Assembly (NCBI RefSeq): GCF_900169785.1
Contig: NZ_FWER01000009.1
Location: forward strand, 130,855-194,854
Reading direction: 5' to 3'
Origin: Rhizobium sullae
Lineage (GTDB): Bacteria; Pseudomonadota; Alphaproteobacteria; Rhizobiales; Rhizobiaceae
DNA length: 64,000 nt
The notes below the pieces were generated by a model that made no database searches, was not told the DNA's origin, and saw only the letters and a program-made list of their open reading frames with translations. Shown here piece after piece: positions 14,212-23,561 of this stretch; positions within the stretch are counted from its first letter, which is position 1; every line of letters starts with the position of its first letter. Both the position numbers and the translations under genes were made by a program.

Positions 14212-15714
14212 TCACTTTTCCGCCTGGGTGCGCGAACGATAGTCCTCCAGCGAAACCGGCCGGTCGGGGATCTCGATGCGGAACTGCGTGCCGGCCGTTG
14301 GTTTTTCGACGAGAGCGATCGTGCCGCCATGCGCAAGGACCAGTTCGCGCGCGATTGTCAGGCCAAGACCCGTGCCGCCGCTGCGCGCCGAACCACGGAA
14401 GGCCGCAAAGAGATTCTGCCGGGCCTTTACCGGCATGCCTGGCCCGGTATCATCAACGATGATGCTGACGACGCTGCCGACCCGCTGTGCCGACACCGTG
14501 ATGCGTTTGACGCCGTCGGAAGCCGTTTCGCCGGTCAGCGCCTGCAACGCATTGCGGCAGAGATTGTGGATCACGCGGAAGATCTGCTCGCTATCGGCAT
14601 CAATTTCTATGTCCGGCGGCATTTGCTCGGCAAACTCCACGCCGCTATGCGGATCGATCGCCAGCATATCGCGCACCTCCTGCGTCAGATCATAGAGCCT
14701 GACGCGCCGGCGGCGCGGCGCCGATTCGCTTGCCTGCCCGAAGGAGAGCACTTCCGTCGTATAGCCGACCGCGCGATCGATCGTGCGCAGCAGCTTCGGT
14801 GCAAAGCTCTTTACCATCGGGTCATCGACATCCACGAGACGGTCAGACATCAGCTGCGCCGAGGCGAGGATGTTGCGCATGTCGTGATTGATCTTGGAGA
14901 CCGCAAGGCCGAGTGCCGCGAGATTCTTCTGATGCTTCAGCGTCTTTTGCAGCTCCATTTGCATCGCCGTCAGATGCCGTCCCGCGACCGCCAGTTCATC
15001 GCGCCCGCCGTCGCCCACGAAGACATGCTGCGGGTTTTCCGGATCGGCTGAAAATTGCTGCATACTGCCGGTCAGCCTGCGGATCGGGCGGATCAGGATG
15101 CGGTTGATGACGAAGAAGATCAGCGTCGCGGTAAAGAGCGAGATCAGCACCGAGAGAAGCAGAACATTGCGCGCGTAGACGAGCATCGCCGTGCGCAAGG
15201 GCTTTTCCTTCATCAGCACTTCGACGCCCATGTTGGTCTCGCCGACCGGACCGTAAACGCGGATGATGCGGTTGCCGCCAAAAAGCAGCGTGTCCAGCGC
15301 GTCTCCCATGGAACTGATCGGCGTGGTTTTGGTCAGGTCGTATTGCTCATCGACGGATGTCGGCATGCTGCTCATCGCCAGAAGCCGGGAGGTGCCTTCC
15401 TTGCGAAGAACGATTGCCTTCGTGCCGGTCGCCGCCAATGTCTCCTTCTGCAAAGCGCGCGGCAGTTCGACGGGCTGTAGACCATCGATGACGATGGCGG
15501 CGGCGGCAGCCGTGTTCAGCTTGTCCTCCAGCCAGCGGATGCGCATGGTCGCGATGGACGGGAAGAACACCAGCACTTCGGCGAGCATGATAAAGAGTAC
15601 GGTCAGCCAGAGCAGTTTGCCCGACAGGCCGCCGAATGCGCCCGCCGGACGGCCATTCACGCTGTCCATCGCACTATCGACGTTCGAATTTTCGCCTTGG
15701 TGTTGCTCCGGCAT
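14212..15714 (-). CDS. Membrane sensor histidine kinase
   Basis: 500 residues from ATG 15714. Two membrane segments (about 34-54 and 183-203) flank a roughly 130-residue periplasmic sensor region; a HAMP-like linker follows (ILIRPIRRLTGSMQQF). The dimerisation helix carries the phospho-accepting H277 in SKINHDMRN, an H-box variant in which HD replaces the more common HE. The ATPase domain has HNLCRNALQA (N-box), VDDTGPGM (G1) and GGTGLGLTI (G2). No response-regulator gene is adjacent, so its partner is elsewhere. It lies downstream of the chemoreceptor gene, separated by a terminator. Input unknown. Confidence 0.9.
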   Translation of the reverse strand: MPEQHQGENSNVDSAMDSVNGRPAGAFGGLSGKLLWLTVLFIMLAEVLVFFPSIATMRIRWLEDKLNTAAAAAIVIDGLQPVELPRALQKETLAATGTKAIVLRKEGTSRLLAMSSMPTSVDEQYDLTKTTPISSMGDALDTLLFGGNRIIRVYGPVGETNMGVEVLMKEKPLRTAMLVYARNVLLLSVLISLFTATLIFFVINRILIRPIRRLTGSMQQFSADPENPQHVFVGDGGRDELAVAGRHLTAMQMELQKTLKHQKNLAALGLAVSKINHDMRNILASAQLMSDRLVDVDDPMVKSFAPKLLRTIDRAVGYTTEVLSFGQASESAPRRRRVRLYDLTQEVRDMLAIDPHSGVEFAEQMPPDIEIDADSEQIFRVIHNLCRNALQALTGETASDGVKRITVSAQRVGSVVSIIVDDTGPGMPVKARQNLFAAFRGSARSGGTGLGLTIARELVLAHGGTIALVEKPTAGTQFRIEIPDRPVSLEDYRSRTQAEK

Positions 15715-15815
15715 TTGTCATTCCGATCGGCGAAAGCGCCTGACACTCAACCTTTATAATACCCGATCGAACTGCGCTTTCAAATCTTCGCGAACAACGG
15801 CATGCCGTTACAAAA

Positions 15816-15843
15816 GAAAACGCCGCCCGCAGGCGGCGTTTTC
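15816..15843 (-). terminator. Terminator after the chemoreceptor gene
   Basis: GAAAACGCCGCC pairs perfectly with GGCGGCGTTTTC around a CGCA loop (12-bp stem), with the A/T-rich outer part giving a T tract in either direction. It lies 16 bases after the chemoreceptor stop and separates it from the kinase. Confidence 0.85.
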
Positions 15844-15859
15844 TGACGGTCGAAGATAC

Positions 15860-17857
15860 TCAGAACTCTTCCCAGTTCTGGCCGGCGACCGCCGCGTTGC
15901 CGTTGAAGGCCCGCGAGACGGTTTTCATTACCCGGCGCGCCGGCGAGGCGACCGGACGATGTTCTTCGCGGCGGGCAACGGCGACCGGCACAGCAGCCGC
16001 ATTCGATATCCTGAAGCGGGCGATAAGATTGACCAGGCCGTCGGCTTCTGCGGAGAGCTTGTGCGTCGCAGCCGAGGTTTCCTCGACCATCGCTGCATTC
16101 TGCTGCGTCACCTGGTCCATCTGGTTTATCGCCGTGTTGACCTCCTTGAGGCCGGTCGACTGTTCCTTGGCGGCGGTGGCGATCGAGTGAATGTGATCGT
16201 TGATCGCGATAACTCGGGTTTCGATCTCGCCGAGCGCCTCGCCCGTCGCCTGTACCAGCTTCACGCCGACATGAACTTCATCGCCGGATTTGGTGATCAG
16301 CGACTTGATATCCTTTGCTGCCGTTGCCGAGCGCTGGGCAAGTTCGCGAACTTCCTGCGCGACGACGGCGAAACCCTTGCCTGCGTCCCCGGCACGTGCC
16401 GCTTCGACACCCGCGTTCAGTGCTAGAAGGTTGGTCTGGAAAGCGATCTCGTCAATCACGTTGATGATCTGGCTGATCTCGCGCGATGCCTGCTCGATGC
16501 GGCCCATGGCATCGACTGCGTTGCGGACGACGACGCCGGAGCGGCCGGCATTGTCCTTCGCTTCCGAGACCATGATGCTGGCCTCCTGCGCCCGTTCCGT
16601 CGAGTTCTGCACGACGGCCGTGATCTCATCGAGGGCTGCGGAGGTCTGCTCGAGGGCTGCCGCCTGTTGCTCCGTGCGCCTGGAGAGGTCATCGCTGGCA
16701 ACGCGGAGCTCGTTGGTGTTGCCATTGATCGCTTCGGTGGTCTCGCGGATCTCGCGCATAGTCGTCTGCAGCGTCTGGAACGTGTTGTTGACGTTCTGCT
16801 GCAGCTCGGCGAAGACACCCTGGAAGTCGCCGCGCATGGTCTGCATCAGATCGCCATCCGCAAGACTTGCAATGACGCGGCGGGTTTCGCCGACGCCGGC
16901 ATCGACGCTCGAAAGCAGTGTATTGATGTTGCCTGCGAACTGATTGAGGTTCTCGTCCTCATAGTCCTTCTCGATACGGCGGCTGAAATCACCAGCAGCC
17001 GCGGAAGCGACTACCACGGACATGCTGGACTGCAGGTCATCGCTCTTGGCGCGCATGGCCGTTTCCTGTGCATTCAGACGCTTGATCGCAAGGCCATTTT
17101 CCTTGAAGACGGCGACAGCGGCTGCCATCTGGCCGATTTCGTCGTTGCGCCCGGCATAAGGCACTTCCGCCTCGAAATTGCCGCTGGCGACTTCGTTGAT
17201 CGCGGCGGTGACGCGCTTGATCGGACGGCTGAGATGATTGGTGCCGATGTAGAAGCCCATGCCGACACCTGTCGAAATACCAACGCCAGTAATGGCGAGC
17301 ACGAGCCAGAACAGCGAGGCACGGAAAGCTTCGATCTCGGCATCGACAGCCTGCAACTCGGCCTTGTCGGTCTTTACAATCGAATCGATCTCGGCCTGGA
17401 AGGCCTTTCGGTTCGCACGGTTTGCCTCGTTGTTGCCTTGGGTGTTCGCAGCTGCCGGACCGACTTCGGTGCCGAGGCGGGCCGTCTCGGTGCGGAAAGT
17501 GCGAAACTCCTTGGCGCGTTCGACGAGCTTTCCGAAACTTTCCTTCTGGCTTTCGGGAACCAGCGGCGCCCATCCGGCAATGACCTTGTCGATCTCATCG
17601 AGATCGGCCATCAGGCCCTTGGCGAAGTTGCCGGTATCCTTGATTTCCTTCGCCGCGTAGATACCGCGGGATTCCATAACCGTCGCAGTCACGAAGCGGT
17701 TGAGCCGCTCGCCAGCATAAGCGCGCTGTGAGGCGCTCTTATAGGCGCTGAATTTATTGTTGTACTCGTTCATGGCAACGAGGGCGGTCGCGCCGATAAT
17801 AAGGGCGACAGCTGCCATAACGGAAACGAGCAAATTGATCTTGCCGCGGATTTTCAA
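15860..17857 (-). CDS. Methyl-accepting chemotaxis protein
   Basis: 665 residues. Membrane segment about 8-28, a helical periplasmic sensor domain to about 180 with few distinctive motifs (four-helix-bundle type), second membrane segment about 181-204, a HAMP domain (RPIKRVTAAINEVASG), a second HAMP-like part, then the long signalling coiled coil with the hairpin tip EIAFQTNLLALNAGVEAARA. The C-terminus ends NWEEF, matching the pentapeptide that docks CheR/CheB in other receptors. It acts as a transmembrane input to the flagellar phosphorelay. A second receptor with the same tail lies at 36641-38983. Confidence 0.93.
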   Translation of the reverse strand: MKIRGKINLLVSVMAAVALIIGATALVAMNEYNNKFSAYKSASQRAYAGERLNRFVTATVMESRGIYAAKEIKDTGNFAKGLMADLDEIDKVIAGWAPLVPESQKESFGKLVERAKEFRTFRTETARLGTEVGPAAANTQGNNEANRANRKAFQAEIDSIVKTDKAELQAVDAEIEAFRASLFWLVLAITGVGISTGVGMGFYIGTNHLSRPIKRVTAAINEVASGNFEAEVPYAGRNDEIGQMAAAVAVFKENGLAIKRLNAQETAMRAKSDDLQSSMSVVVASAAAGDFSRRIEKDYEDENLNQFAGNINTLLSSVDAGVGETRRVIASLADGDLMQTMRGDFQGVFAELQQNVNNTFQTLQTTMREIRETTEAINGNTNELRVASDDLSRRTEQQAAALEQTSAALDEITAVVQNSTERAQEASIMVSEAKDNAGRSGVVVRNAVDAMGRIEQASREISQIINVIDEIAFQTNLLALNAGVEAARAGDAGKGFAVVAQEVRELAQRSATAAKDIKSLITKSGDEVHVGVKLVQATGEALGEIETRVIAINDHIHSIATAAKEQSTGLKEVNTAINQMDQVTQQNAAMVEETSAATHKLSAEADGLVNLIARFRISNAAAVPVAVARREEHRPVASPARRVMKTVSRAFNGNAAVAGQNWEEF

Positions 17858-18172
17858 AGGAATGCCTCCAGAGGGACTAACGACAGTCTGGAAAGCAAAT
17901 TCCCAGCCGATAGGATGAAGATCGGCTAAATTTCTTAATGTTACATTTCGAATGCGATGATTTAGTACTACAAAAAATTACCCGTATTATTCGGACATCG
18001 ACGGCTTTCTTCGCAAAAATTGCATGGACTTGAGAAAAAAATTGCAGATCGCATGTCCGTTAGCGCGGAACCAGCAAAATTCAACCTATCGATGCAGTGA
18101 GCGTAATCGTTAACACCAGGATGCGAACTTTCGCAGTGTCAAACGGCCGACTGATGAATCACCGGGTGATAA
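17858..18172. other. Intergenic region, no gene seen
   Basis: About 315 bases between divergently oriented chemoreceptor and rpmH transcription units. The part near the chemoreceptor is AT-rich and presumably contains its promoter. A small frame at 18097-18306 overlaps the rpmH leader and is not convincing. Confidence 0.5.
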
Positions 18173-18201
18173 TTGACTTCTTGGGGCTTCATCCGTATAA
18201 G
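18173..18201 (+). promoter_or_regulatory. Sigma-70 promoter of the rpmH-rnpA-yidC operon
   Basis: TTGACT at 18173-18178 and TATAAG at 18196-18201 are separated by 17 bases, near-consensus for the housekeeping sigma factor. The start site would be about 18208, giving a leader of about 100 bases before rpmH. A strong promoter is expected for a ribosomal-protein operon. Confidence 0.75.
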
Positions 18202-18310
18202 CCGCCGCACGTTCGGTCACTTTGGCCTTTGGCCTCGCCCGTTCGAAAAACAACGCTCCTTGCAATATATGCAAATTCAAGAAGGGCCGCACTCCGCGGT
18301 GTTTAAATAA

Positions 18311-18445
18311 ATGAAGCGTACCTACCAACCATCGAAGCTTGTCCGCAAGCGCCGCCACGGTTTCCGTGCGCGTATGGCCACCAAGGGCGGCCGCAAGGTC
18401 ATCGTTGCCCGCCGCGCGCGTGGCCGCAAGCGTCTTTCGGCCTAA
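18311..18445 (+). CDS. rpmH: 50S ribosomal protein L34
   Basis: 44 residues, [18 protein letters not shown] to GRKRLSA, the full-length and nearly invariant L34 sequence: very basic and rich in Arg and Lys. It is a small component of the large ribosomal subunit. It leads the conserved rpmH-rnpA-yidC operon, with rnpA 20 bases downstream. It is too short for many ORF cut-offs but unmistakable. Confidence 0.98.
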   Translation: MKRTYQPSKLVRKRRHGFRARMATKGGRKVIVARRARGRKRLSA

Positions 18446-18465
18446 GGCCGATTGCCCGGTTAAAG

Positions 18466-18864
18466 ATGGCGGGCGAAATGACGACCACTGACAAAAATAT
18501 TGCAGGGCGGCTGAAAAGCCGCCCGCAATTTCTTGCTGTCCGCAACGGCGAAAAGCGCAGGGGTGGCCTCTTCCTGCTTGAGGTTTTCGACCGGAACGAG
18601 CCCGAGACCGAAGCCCGCGTCGGCTTCACCGTCACCAAGAAACATGGCAACGCAGTTGAACGGAATCGCATGCGCCGCCGCCTCAAAGAGGCGGTGCGGC
18701 TTCATGCGGGGTTTGCAATGCAGCCCGGACACGACTATGTGGTTGTCGCGCGAAGAGACTGCCTCACGGCGTCCTTCAAAGAATTGAGCGCGGAGCTTAA
18801 GGCACGCGTCGAAAACAAGCCGAAACACAGGCGATCCTCCGACGGACGCCCCAGGAACGTATGA
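18466..18864 (+). CDS. rnpA: Ribonuclease P protein component
   Basis: 132 residues; an in-frame ATG at 18478 ([10 protein letters not shown]) is an alternative start that would shorten it by four. RnpA binds the RNase P RNA and helps cleave tRNA 5' leaders. The hallmark basic helix is present: [20 protein letters not shown], then LKEAVR, followed by the conserved DYVVVARRD strand. It overlaps yidC by four bases (or abuts it, depending on the yidC start), the usual coupling in this operon. Confidence 0.95.
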   Translation: MAGEMTTTDKNIAGRLKSRPQFLAVRNGEKRRGGLFLLEVFDRNEPETEARVGFTVTKKHGNAVERNRMRRRLKEAVRLHAGFAMQPGHDYVVVARRDCLTASFKELSAELKARVENKPKHRRSSDGRPRNV

Positions 18865-20657
18865 TGCAAAACAACCGCAATTATTTCATTGCGATCGCTC
18901 TCTCGGTGCTGATCGTTCTCGGCTGGCAGTTTCTTTACATGAATCCGCGGATCGAGGCTCAGCGCAAGGCGCAGGAAGCCCAGAAAGCGCAGCAGCAGAC
19001 CGAACAGACGCAGGCCCCTGCCGCAGGCGGCCAGCCCGCACAGCAGCAAACAAGCGGCGCCGCGCCGACCGGCCAGGCGGCTGCGACCGCAACGCGCGAG
19101 GAAGCGCTTGCCAAGGCGCCGCGTGTTGTGATCGACACGGAAGCGCTCGCAGGCTCCATCAACCTGGCGGGCGCCCGCCTCGACGACCTGAAGCTCAAGG
19201 GCTATCACGAGACCGTCGACAAGAGCAGCCCGATCATTACGCTTTTCTCGCCGGCCGATACCAAGGATGGCTACTTCACCGAACTCGGCTATATCGGTAG
19301 CGACCAGACCGGCGCGGTTCCGGGCGCGTCGACCATTTGGACGGCGCCGGAAGGCGCCAAGCTCACCGACAAGTCGCCGGTGACGCTGACCTATACCAAC
19401 GACAGGGGCCTGACCTTTGCGCGGACGATTTCAGTCGACGACCGCTACATGTTCACCGTCACGGACAAGGTGACGAACAGCGGCAGCGCTCCAGCCTCCA
19501 TTTCCTCCTACGGCCGCGTTACCCGCTACAACAAACCGACGACGCCCTCCGTTTACGTCCTGCATGAGGGCTTTATCGGCGTCATCGGCGACGGCCTGGT
19601 CGAGAGCAAGTACTCTGCTGTCGAGGAGGAAGCCGTCACGCCCGCCAAGTCCACCGGCGGCTGGCTTGGCATGACCGACAAGTACTGGGCCGCGACGATC
19701 GTCCCGCCGCAGAAATCGGCTTATGAAGCGCGCTTCTCGCATTTCACCGACGGCCAACCACGCTATCAGGCTGACTACAAGGAAGACGCCGTAACGGTTG
19801 CCCCCGGACAGTCCATTGAACTCAAGAACCTCGTCTTCGCCGGCGCCAAGGAAGTTCCGGTCATCGACGGTTACGAGGCCTCCTATCAGATCCCGCGTTT
19901 CGACCGCCTGATCGACTGGGGCTGGTTCTATTTCATCACCAAGCCGATGTTCAAGCTGATGGATTTCTTCTTTCGCTACTTCGGCAACTTCGGCGTCGCG
20001 ATCCTAATGACGACGATTGTCGTCAAGGGCCTATTCTTCCCGCTTGCCAGCAAGCAGTACGCCTCGATGGCGAACATGAAGCGCGTGCAGCCGAAGATGG
20101 AGGAGCTCAAAGCCAAGTTCGGCGACGACCGCATGGGCCTGCAGCAGGCGATGATGCAGCTCTACAAGGAAGAGAAGATCAATCCGATTGCCGGCTGCTG
20201 GCCGATCGCGTTGCAGATTCCGGTCTTCTTCGCGCTCTACAAGGTCATCTACATCACGATCGAAATGCGGCATGCGCCGTTCTTCGGCTGGATTCAGGAT
20301 CTCTCGGCTCCCGATCCGACCACGATCGTCAACCTCTTCGGCCTGCTCCCCTTCGAAGCGCCCGCCCTCCTGCATCTCGGGATATGGCCCCTGATCATGG
20401 GTGTGACGATGTTCGTGCAGATGCGCATGAACCCGACGCCGCCCGACCCGACACAGGCGATGATCTTCAACTGGATGCCGCTGGTCTTTACCTTCATGCT
20501 GGCAAGCTTCCCGGCCGGCCTCGTCATTTACTGGGCCTGGAACAATACGCTCTCCGTTATGCAGCAAGGGGTCATCATGCGCCGCCACGGCGTGAAGATC
20601 GAGCTCTTCGACAATCTCAAGGGCTTGTTCCGGCGAAAACCGGCGCCATCGAAATGA
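18861..20657 (+). CDS. yidC: Membrane protein insertase YidC
   Basis: 598 residues (597 if the second of two adjacent ATGs is used). An N-terminal membrane anchor ([19 protein letters not shown]) precedes a Gln/Ala-rich linker and the large periplasmic beta-domain typical of Gram-negative YidC. The conserved insertase core starts near 350 with five membrane segments, including [16 protein letters not shown] and [20 protein letters not shown]. It inserts proteins into the inner membrane, alone or with Sec. It ends in a basic tail ([10 protein letters not shown]) suited to ribosome contact. Confidence 0.97.
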   Translation: MMQNNRNYFIAIALSVLIVLGWQFLYMNPRIEAQRKAQEAQKAQQQTEQTQAPAAGGQPAQQQTSGAAPTGQAAATATREEALAKAPRVVIDTEALAGSINLAGARLDDLKLKGYHETVDKSSPIITLFSPADTKDGYFTELGYIGSDQTGAVPGASTIWTAPEGAKLTDKSPVTLTYTNDRGLTFARTISVDDRYMFTVTDKVTNSGSAPASISSYGRVTRYNKPTTPSVYVLHEGFIGVIGDGLVESKYSAVEEEAVTPAKSTGGWLGMTDKYWAATIVPPQKSAYEARFSHFTDGQPRYQADYKEDAVTVAPGQSIELKNLVFAGAKEVPVIDGYEASYQIPRFDRLIDWGWFYFITKPMFKLMDFFFRYFGNFGVAILMTTIVVKGLFFPLASKQYASMANMKRVQPKMEELKAKFGDDRMGLQQAMMQLYKEEKINPIAGCWPIALQIPVFFALYKVIYITIEMRHAPFFGWIQDLSAPDPTTIVNLFGLLPFEAPALLHLGIWPLIMGVTMFVQMRMNPTPPDPTQAMIFNWMPLVFTFMLASFPAGLVIYWAWNNTLSVMQQGVIMRRHGVKIELFDNLKGLFRRKPAPSK

Positions 20658-20660
20658 ATG

Positions 20661-20689
20661 AAAAGCCTCGCTTCGGCGGGGCTTTTTCT
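20661..20689 (+). terminator. Terminator after yidC
   Basis: AAAAGCCTCGC and GCGGGGCTTTT pair around a TTCG tetraloop, an 11-bp stem followed by TTTCTTTT. It starts three bases after the yidC stop and separates the operon from engB. Confidence 0.9.
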
Positions 20690-20784
20690 TTTCGGCAAAA
20701 GAGCGCACCGAGTGCATCGGTTGACAAAATCGCCCGAAACCTGAATGCCATACACGCAATGAATTAGGACGCTGGAAAAGCGGA

Positions 20785-21441
20785 ATGACGCAAAAGAACG
20801 AAAAGCCACTCTTCGGGCGCCCATGGATCTTCATCCGCGGCGTGCCTTCCATGAAGTTCCTGCCGCCGGAAGGGCCACTGGAAGTGGCATTTGCCGGACG
20901 CTCGAATGTCGGCAAGTCGTCACTCATCAATGCGCTTGTCGGGCATAAGGGGCTGGCCCGTACCTCAAATACGCCGGGCCGGACGCAGGAGCTGAACTAC
21001 TTCGTGCCGGACGGTTATTCCGGCGAAGGCGGCGACCTGCCGCCGATGGCGCTCGTTGATATGCCGGGCTACGGCTATGCGCAGGCGCCGAAGGATCAGG
21101 TCGATGCCTGGACGAAACTTGTGTTCGATTATCTGCGCGGCCGGGCAACGCTGAAGCGCGTCTACGTGCTGATCGACAGCCGCCATGGCATCAAGAAGAA
21201 CGACGAAGACGTTCTGAGCCTGCTCGACAAAGCCGCCGTTTCCTACCAGATCGTACTGACCAAGACCGACAAGATTAAACCGCCCGCGGTCGCCAAGCTG
21301 CTCACGGAAACCACCGAGAAGATCAAAAAGCGTCCGGCGGCCTTCCCGCTCGTCATCGCAACCTCCTCAGAGAAGAGCGAGGGATTGGACGAGTTGCGCC
21401 AGGCCATTGCGGATACAGTTGAGATTTCCTACTGGAAATGA
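20785..21441 (+). CDS. engB: Ribosome-biogenesis GTPase EngB/YihA
   Basis: 218 residues. GTPase motifs in order: G1 GRSNVGKSS, the G2 threonine region NTPGRTQ, G3 DMPGYG, G4 TKTDK, and a G5-like ATSS. EngB/YsxC assists assembly of the 50S subunit. The order rpmH-rnpA-yidC-engB is conserved in rhizobia; here a terminator lies between yidC and engB, so engB probably has its own promoter. Confidence 0.96.
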   Translation: MTQKNEKPLFGRPWIFIRGVPSMKFLPPEGPLEVAFAGRSNVGKSSLINALVGHKGLARTSNTPGRTQELNYFVPDGYSGEGGDLPPMALVDMPGYGYAQAPKDQVDAWTKLVFDYLRGRATLKRVYVLIDSRHGIKKNDEDVLSLLDKAAVSYQIVLTKTDKIKPPAVAKLLTETTEKIKKRPAAFPLVIATSSEKSEGLDELRQAIADTVEISYWK

Positions 21442-21442
21442 A

Positions 21443-21465
21443 GGAGGCGCCCCCGAGGCGCCTCC
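21443..21465 (+). terminator. Terminator-like hairpin after engB
   Basis: GGAGGCGCC pairs perfectly with GGCGCCTCC around a five-base loop, starting two bases after the engB stop and between convergent genes, so it may serve both. The following sequence is only moderately T-rich. Confidence 0.65.
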
Positions 21466-21492
21466 CTCCTTCGTCCTGCAATCCCAGTCTAA

Positions 21493-22050
21493 TCACGTCT
21501 TAGGCAGAAGCACCTTGTCAACGACATGGATAACGCCGTTCGCCTGCTTGACATCGGCGATCGTCACATGTGCCGTGCCTCCCATTTCATCGGTCAGCGT
21601 GATCTTGCCCATGCTCTCCTTGGCCTTCAGCACGCAGCCGCCCACCGTCTTGATGTCGTGTTCGCCGCCATCGTCCTTGATCATTTTGGCGACGGTCTTC
21701 GCCATCGCATCTGCAGCGACCACGTGACAGGTCAGCACCTTGACGAGCGCGGCCTTGTTTTCCGGCTTCAGAAGCGTCTCGACTGTGCCCTTCGGCAGGG
21801 CGGCGAAAGCCTCGTTGGTCGGTGCGAAGACCGTGAACGGGCCTTTGCCTTCGAGCGTGCCGACGAGCCCGCCAGCTTTAACCGCGGCGACTAGGGTGGT
21901 GTGGTCCTCCGAGTTGACTGCATTTTCGATGATGTTCTTCGTCGGGTACATCGGAGCGCCACCTACCATGGGGTTCTTGGCCTGCGCAGCGAAGGCGGTT
22001 GCGGATATGGCAGTGGCAAGCGCGATGTTGCGCAAAGCAGACTTCATCAT
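21493..22050 (-). CDS. Secreted fasciclin (FAS1) domain protein
   Basis: 185 residues from ATG 22050, with GAGGAG upstream; the frame also opens at a GTG at 22065. A signal peptide (ALRNIALATAISATAFAAQA) is followed by one FAS1 domain. Its hallmarks are visible: H1-type GPFTVFAPTNEAFAALP, H2-type CHVVAADAM, and the C-terminal ANGVIHVVDKVLLP. Such proteins are extracytoplasmic and often adhesive. The gene is next to an ECF sigma/anti-sigma pair; in mycobacteria the SigK/RskA pair drives FAS1 genes (mpt70/mpt83), which suggests the same logic here. Confidence 0.93.
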   Translation of the reverse strand: MMKSALRNIALATAISATAFAAQAKNPMVGGAPMYPTKNIIENAVNSEDHTTLVAAVKAGGLVGTLEGKGPFTVFAPTNEAFAALPKGTVETLLKPENKAALVKVLTCHVVAADAMAKTVAKMIKDDGGEHDIKTVGGCVLKAKESMGKITLTDEMGGTAHVTIADVKQANGVIHVVDKVLLPKT

Positions 22051-22118
22051 GATCGTTCTCCTCACGTCCGGCGCCGGCTCGCGTGCGGAATGCCTCGGCC
22101 CGCCCGGACACCGAGATG

Positions 22119-22143
22119 TACGGGGCGATGCAGGAAGAGTTTC
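22119..22143 (-). promoter_or_regulatory. Candidate ECF-sigma promoter upstream of the fasciclin gene
   Basis: On the minus strand GAAAC (22143-22139) and CGTA (22122-22119) are separated by 16 bases, the spacing of ECF promoters. It lies about 70 bases upstream of the fasciclin start and just past the end of the anti-sigma gene. I found no clear second copy upstream of the sigma gene, so this is tentative. Confidence 0.35.
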
Positions 22144-22160
22144 AGAGGAGACGATTTTGT

Positions 22161-22880
22161 CTAGCGGCGATGCGTGGTGCCGCTGGCGACAACTGGTCCC
22201 GTCGGCGCACCGGTCGTCGAGCCGCCAAAAGGCTCAAGGCTGACGGCGAGCGTCACGCCTTCGGCAATGTTGCCGCGCAGATCAGCGGGGATGATAAGCT
22301 CACCATTTTCACCCGGCTGGAAAATACCGAGCGACCTGGGAGCTCCGCTTCCGGGAACCAGCCAGAGCTCCAGCGATTTTTTCTCTGCGCCGCCGGCCGC
22401 GACAGGAACGAGGTGGAGGCGGCCGCTTTCGGCGTGGTAGGAGGCAAGCAGATTCACTTGGCTGTCGGCGGACGACAATTCAGCGACCAGCGACGACGAA
22501 CCATTCGGCGGAACGACGCCGGAGGCGAAGATGATTGCGCCGATTGCGACGACCAGCGAGGCGAAGGTCAGCGAGCGCCAGAAGACAGCGGAATTCCAAA
22601 GGCCCCGCGAGAAGGACCGCGAAAGCTCCGGCTCGCCGAAAAGGCGCGCCTCGATCTGCTTGAAAGTTTCCCGGTCCGGGGTGGCGGCTACCTCATACTC
22701 ATCGTTGAAAGCAGAGAGGTTCGTTTCCCAGCGGCTGACGATCGCGGCAAACTGGCGGTCCCTGCGCATGCGCTCCTCGACCACACGGCGATCCTGAAAC
22801 GAAAGAACACCAAGCACGTACTCGCCGGCGAGCACTTCATCACGGGAGCGGCCTCCCTTGCTTTGATCCGGCGATGTCAT
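22161..22880 (-). CDS. Anti-sigma factor, RskA-like
   Basis: 239 residues from ATG 22880, whose ATGA overlaps the sigma-factor stop. The N-terminal cytoplasmic part has the ZAS-like helical region (RDEVLAGEYVLGVLSFQDRR, VVEERMRRDRQFAAIVSRWE) but I see no His/Cys zinc motif. One membrane segment near 105-130 (FWRSLTFASLVVAIGAIIFA) is followed by a periplasmic RskA-type domain (LELWLVPGSGAPRSLGIF). It should hold the sigma factor inactive until a signal causes release or proteolysis. Confidence 0.9.
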   Translation of the reverse strand: MTSPDQSKGGRSRDEVLAGEYVLGVLSFQDRRVVEERMRRDRQFAAIVSRWETNLSAFNDEYEVAATPDRETFKQIEARLFGEPELSRSFSRGLWNSAVFWRSLTFASLVVAIGAIIFASGVVPPNGSSSLVAELSSADSQVNLLASYHAESGRLHLVPVAAGGAEKKSLELWLVPGSGAPRSLGIFQPGENGELIIPADLRGNIAEGVTLAVSLEPFGGSTTGAPTGPVVASGTTHRR

Positions 22881-23428
22881 CGCTCCATGCACTCTCTCAG
22901 CTTCAAAAGGCTGCGCCGCAGCCATGTCCGCATGGTGTTCAGCGGAACGCCAAACTGATCGGCAAGTTCCTGGTAGCTCAGTCCTTCGACATAGGCTCTC
23001 TTCACCGCCTGCGCCCGATCAGCTTCCAACTCTTCCATGCAGGTGTCAATCCGCCTTCCTTCATCGGACAGCACAGCCTGCTTTTCCGGGTCGAGGCCGG
23101 GATCGGGAAGATCGTATTCACTGTTCAACTCATCGGCGACAGGCTTTCGCGCCCGCATCGCATCGATCGCCTGGTTGCGGGCAATCGCTGCAAGCCAGGA
23201 AGACGGCGCGCCCTGAGTCGCGACGAAGGCGCCGGAGCGCTGCCAGATCTTTACATAGACCTCCTGCAGGGCCTCCTCGGCTTCAACGCGATCGTTCAGG
23301 ATACGCAGGCATATGGAGAAAAGTTTCGGGCTCGTCTCCTTGTAGAGATCGGCAAAAGCCCTCCGGTCGGCCATGGCGATGCGGCCTATCAATTGCGCGA
23401 TTTCATCGCTTGTCATGCCGCGGCCCAT
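22877..23428 (-). CDS. ECF sigma factor, SigK-like
   Basis: 183 residues from ATG 23428; ATG 23416 (MTSDEIAQ) is an alternative, and neither has a strong ribosome-binding site. Region 2 is clear (FADLYKETSPKLFSICLRIL, EAEEALQEVYVKIWQ, SWLAAIARNQAIDAMR); region 4 carries the helix-turn-helix YVEGLSYQELADQFGVPLNT, MRTWLRRSLLKLRECM. No extra domains. It redirects RNA polymerase and is controlled by the coupled downstream anti-sigma gene. The fasciclin gene is a likely target. Confidence 0.93.
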   Translation of the reverse strand: MGRGMTSDEIAQLIGRIAMADRRAFADLYKETSPKLFSICLRILNDRVEAEEALQEVYVKIWQRSGAFVATQGAPSSWLAAIARNQAIDAMRARKPVADELNSEYDLPDPGLDPEKQAVLSDEGRRIDTCMEELEADRAQAVKRAYVEGLSYQELADQFGVPLNTMRTWLRRSLLKLRECMER

Positions 23429-23561
23429 CTATCTTTGACACGATGCCAATAAAGGGCGACGGCTCAAATTGACAAGAGGCACAGCAACTAATGCGCCGGG
23501 CATTATTCCATCTGTCAAAAACTTGAGATAAAAGGCCGCGATCCATTCTGCGGGGTATGCC

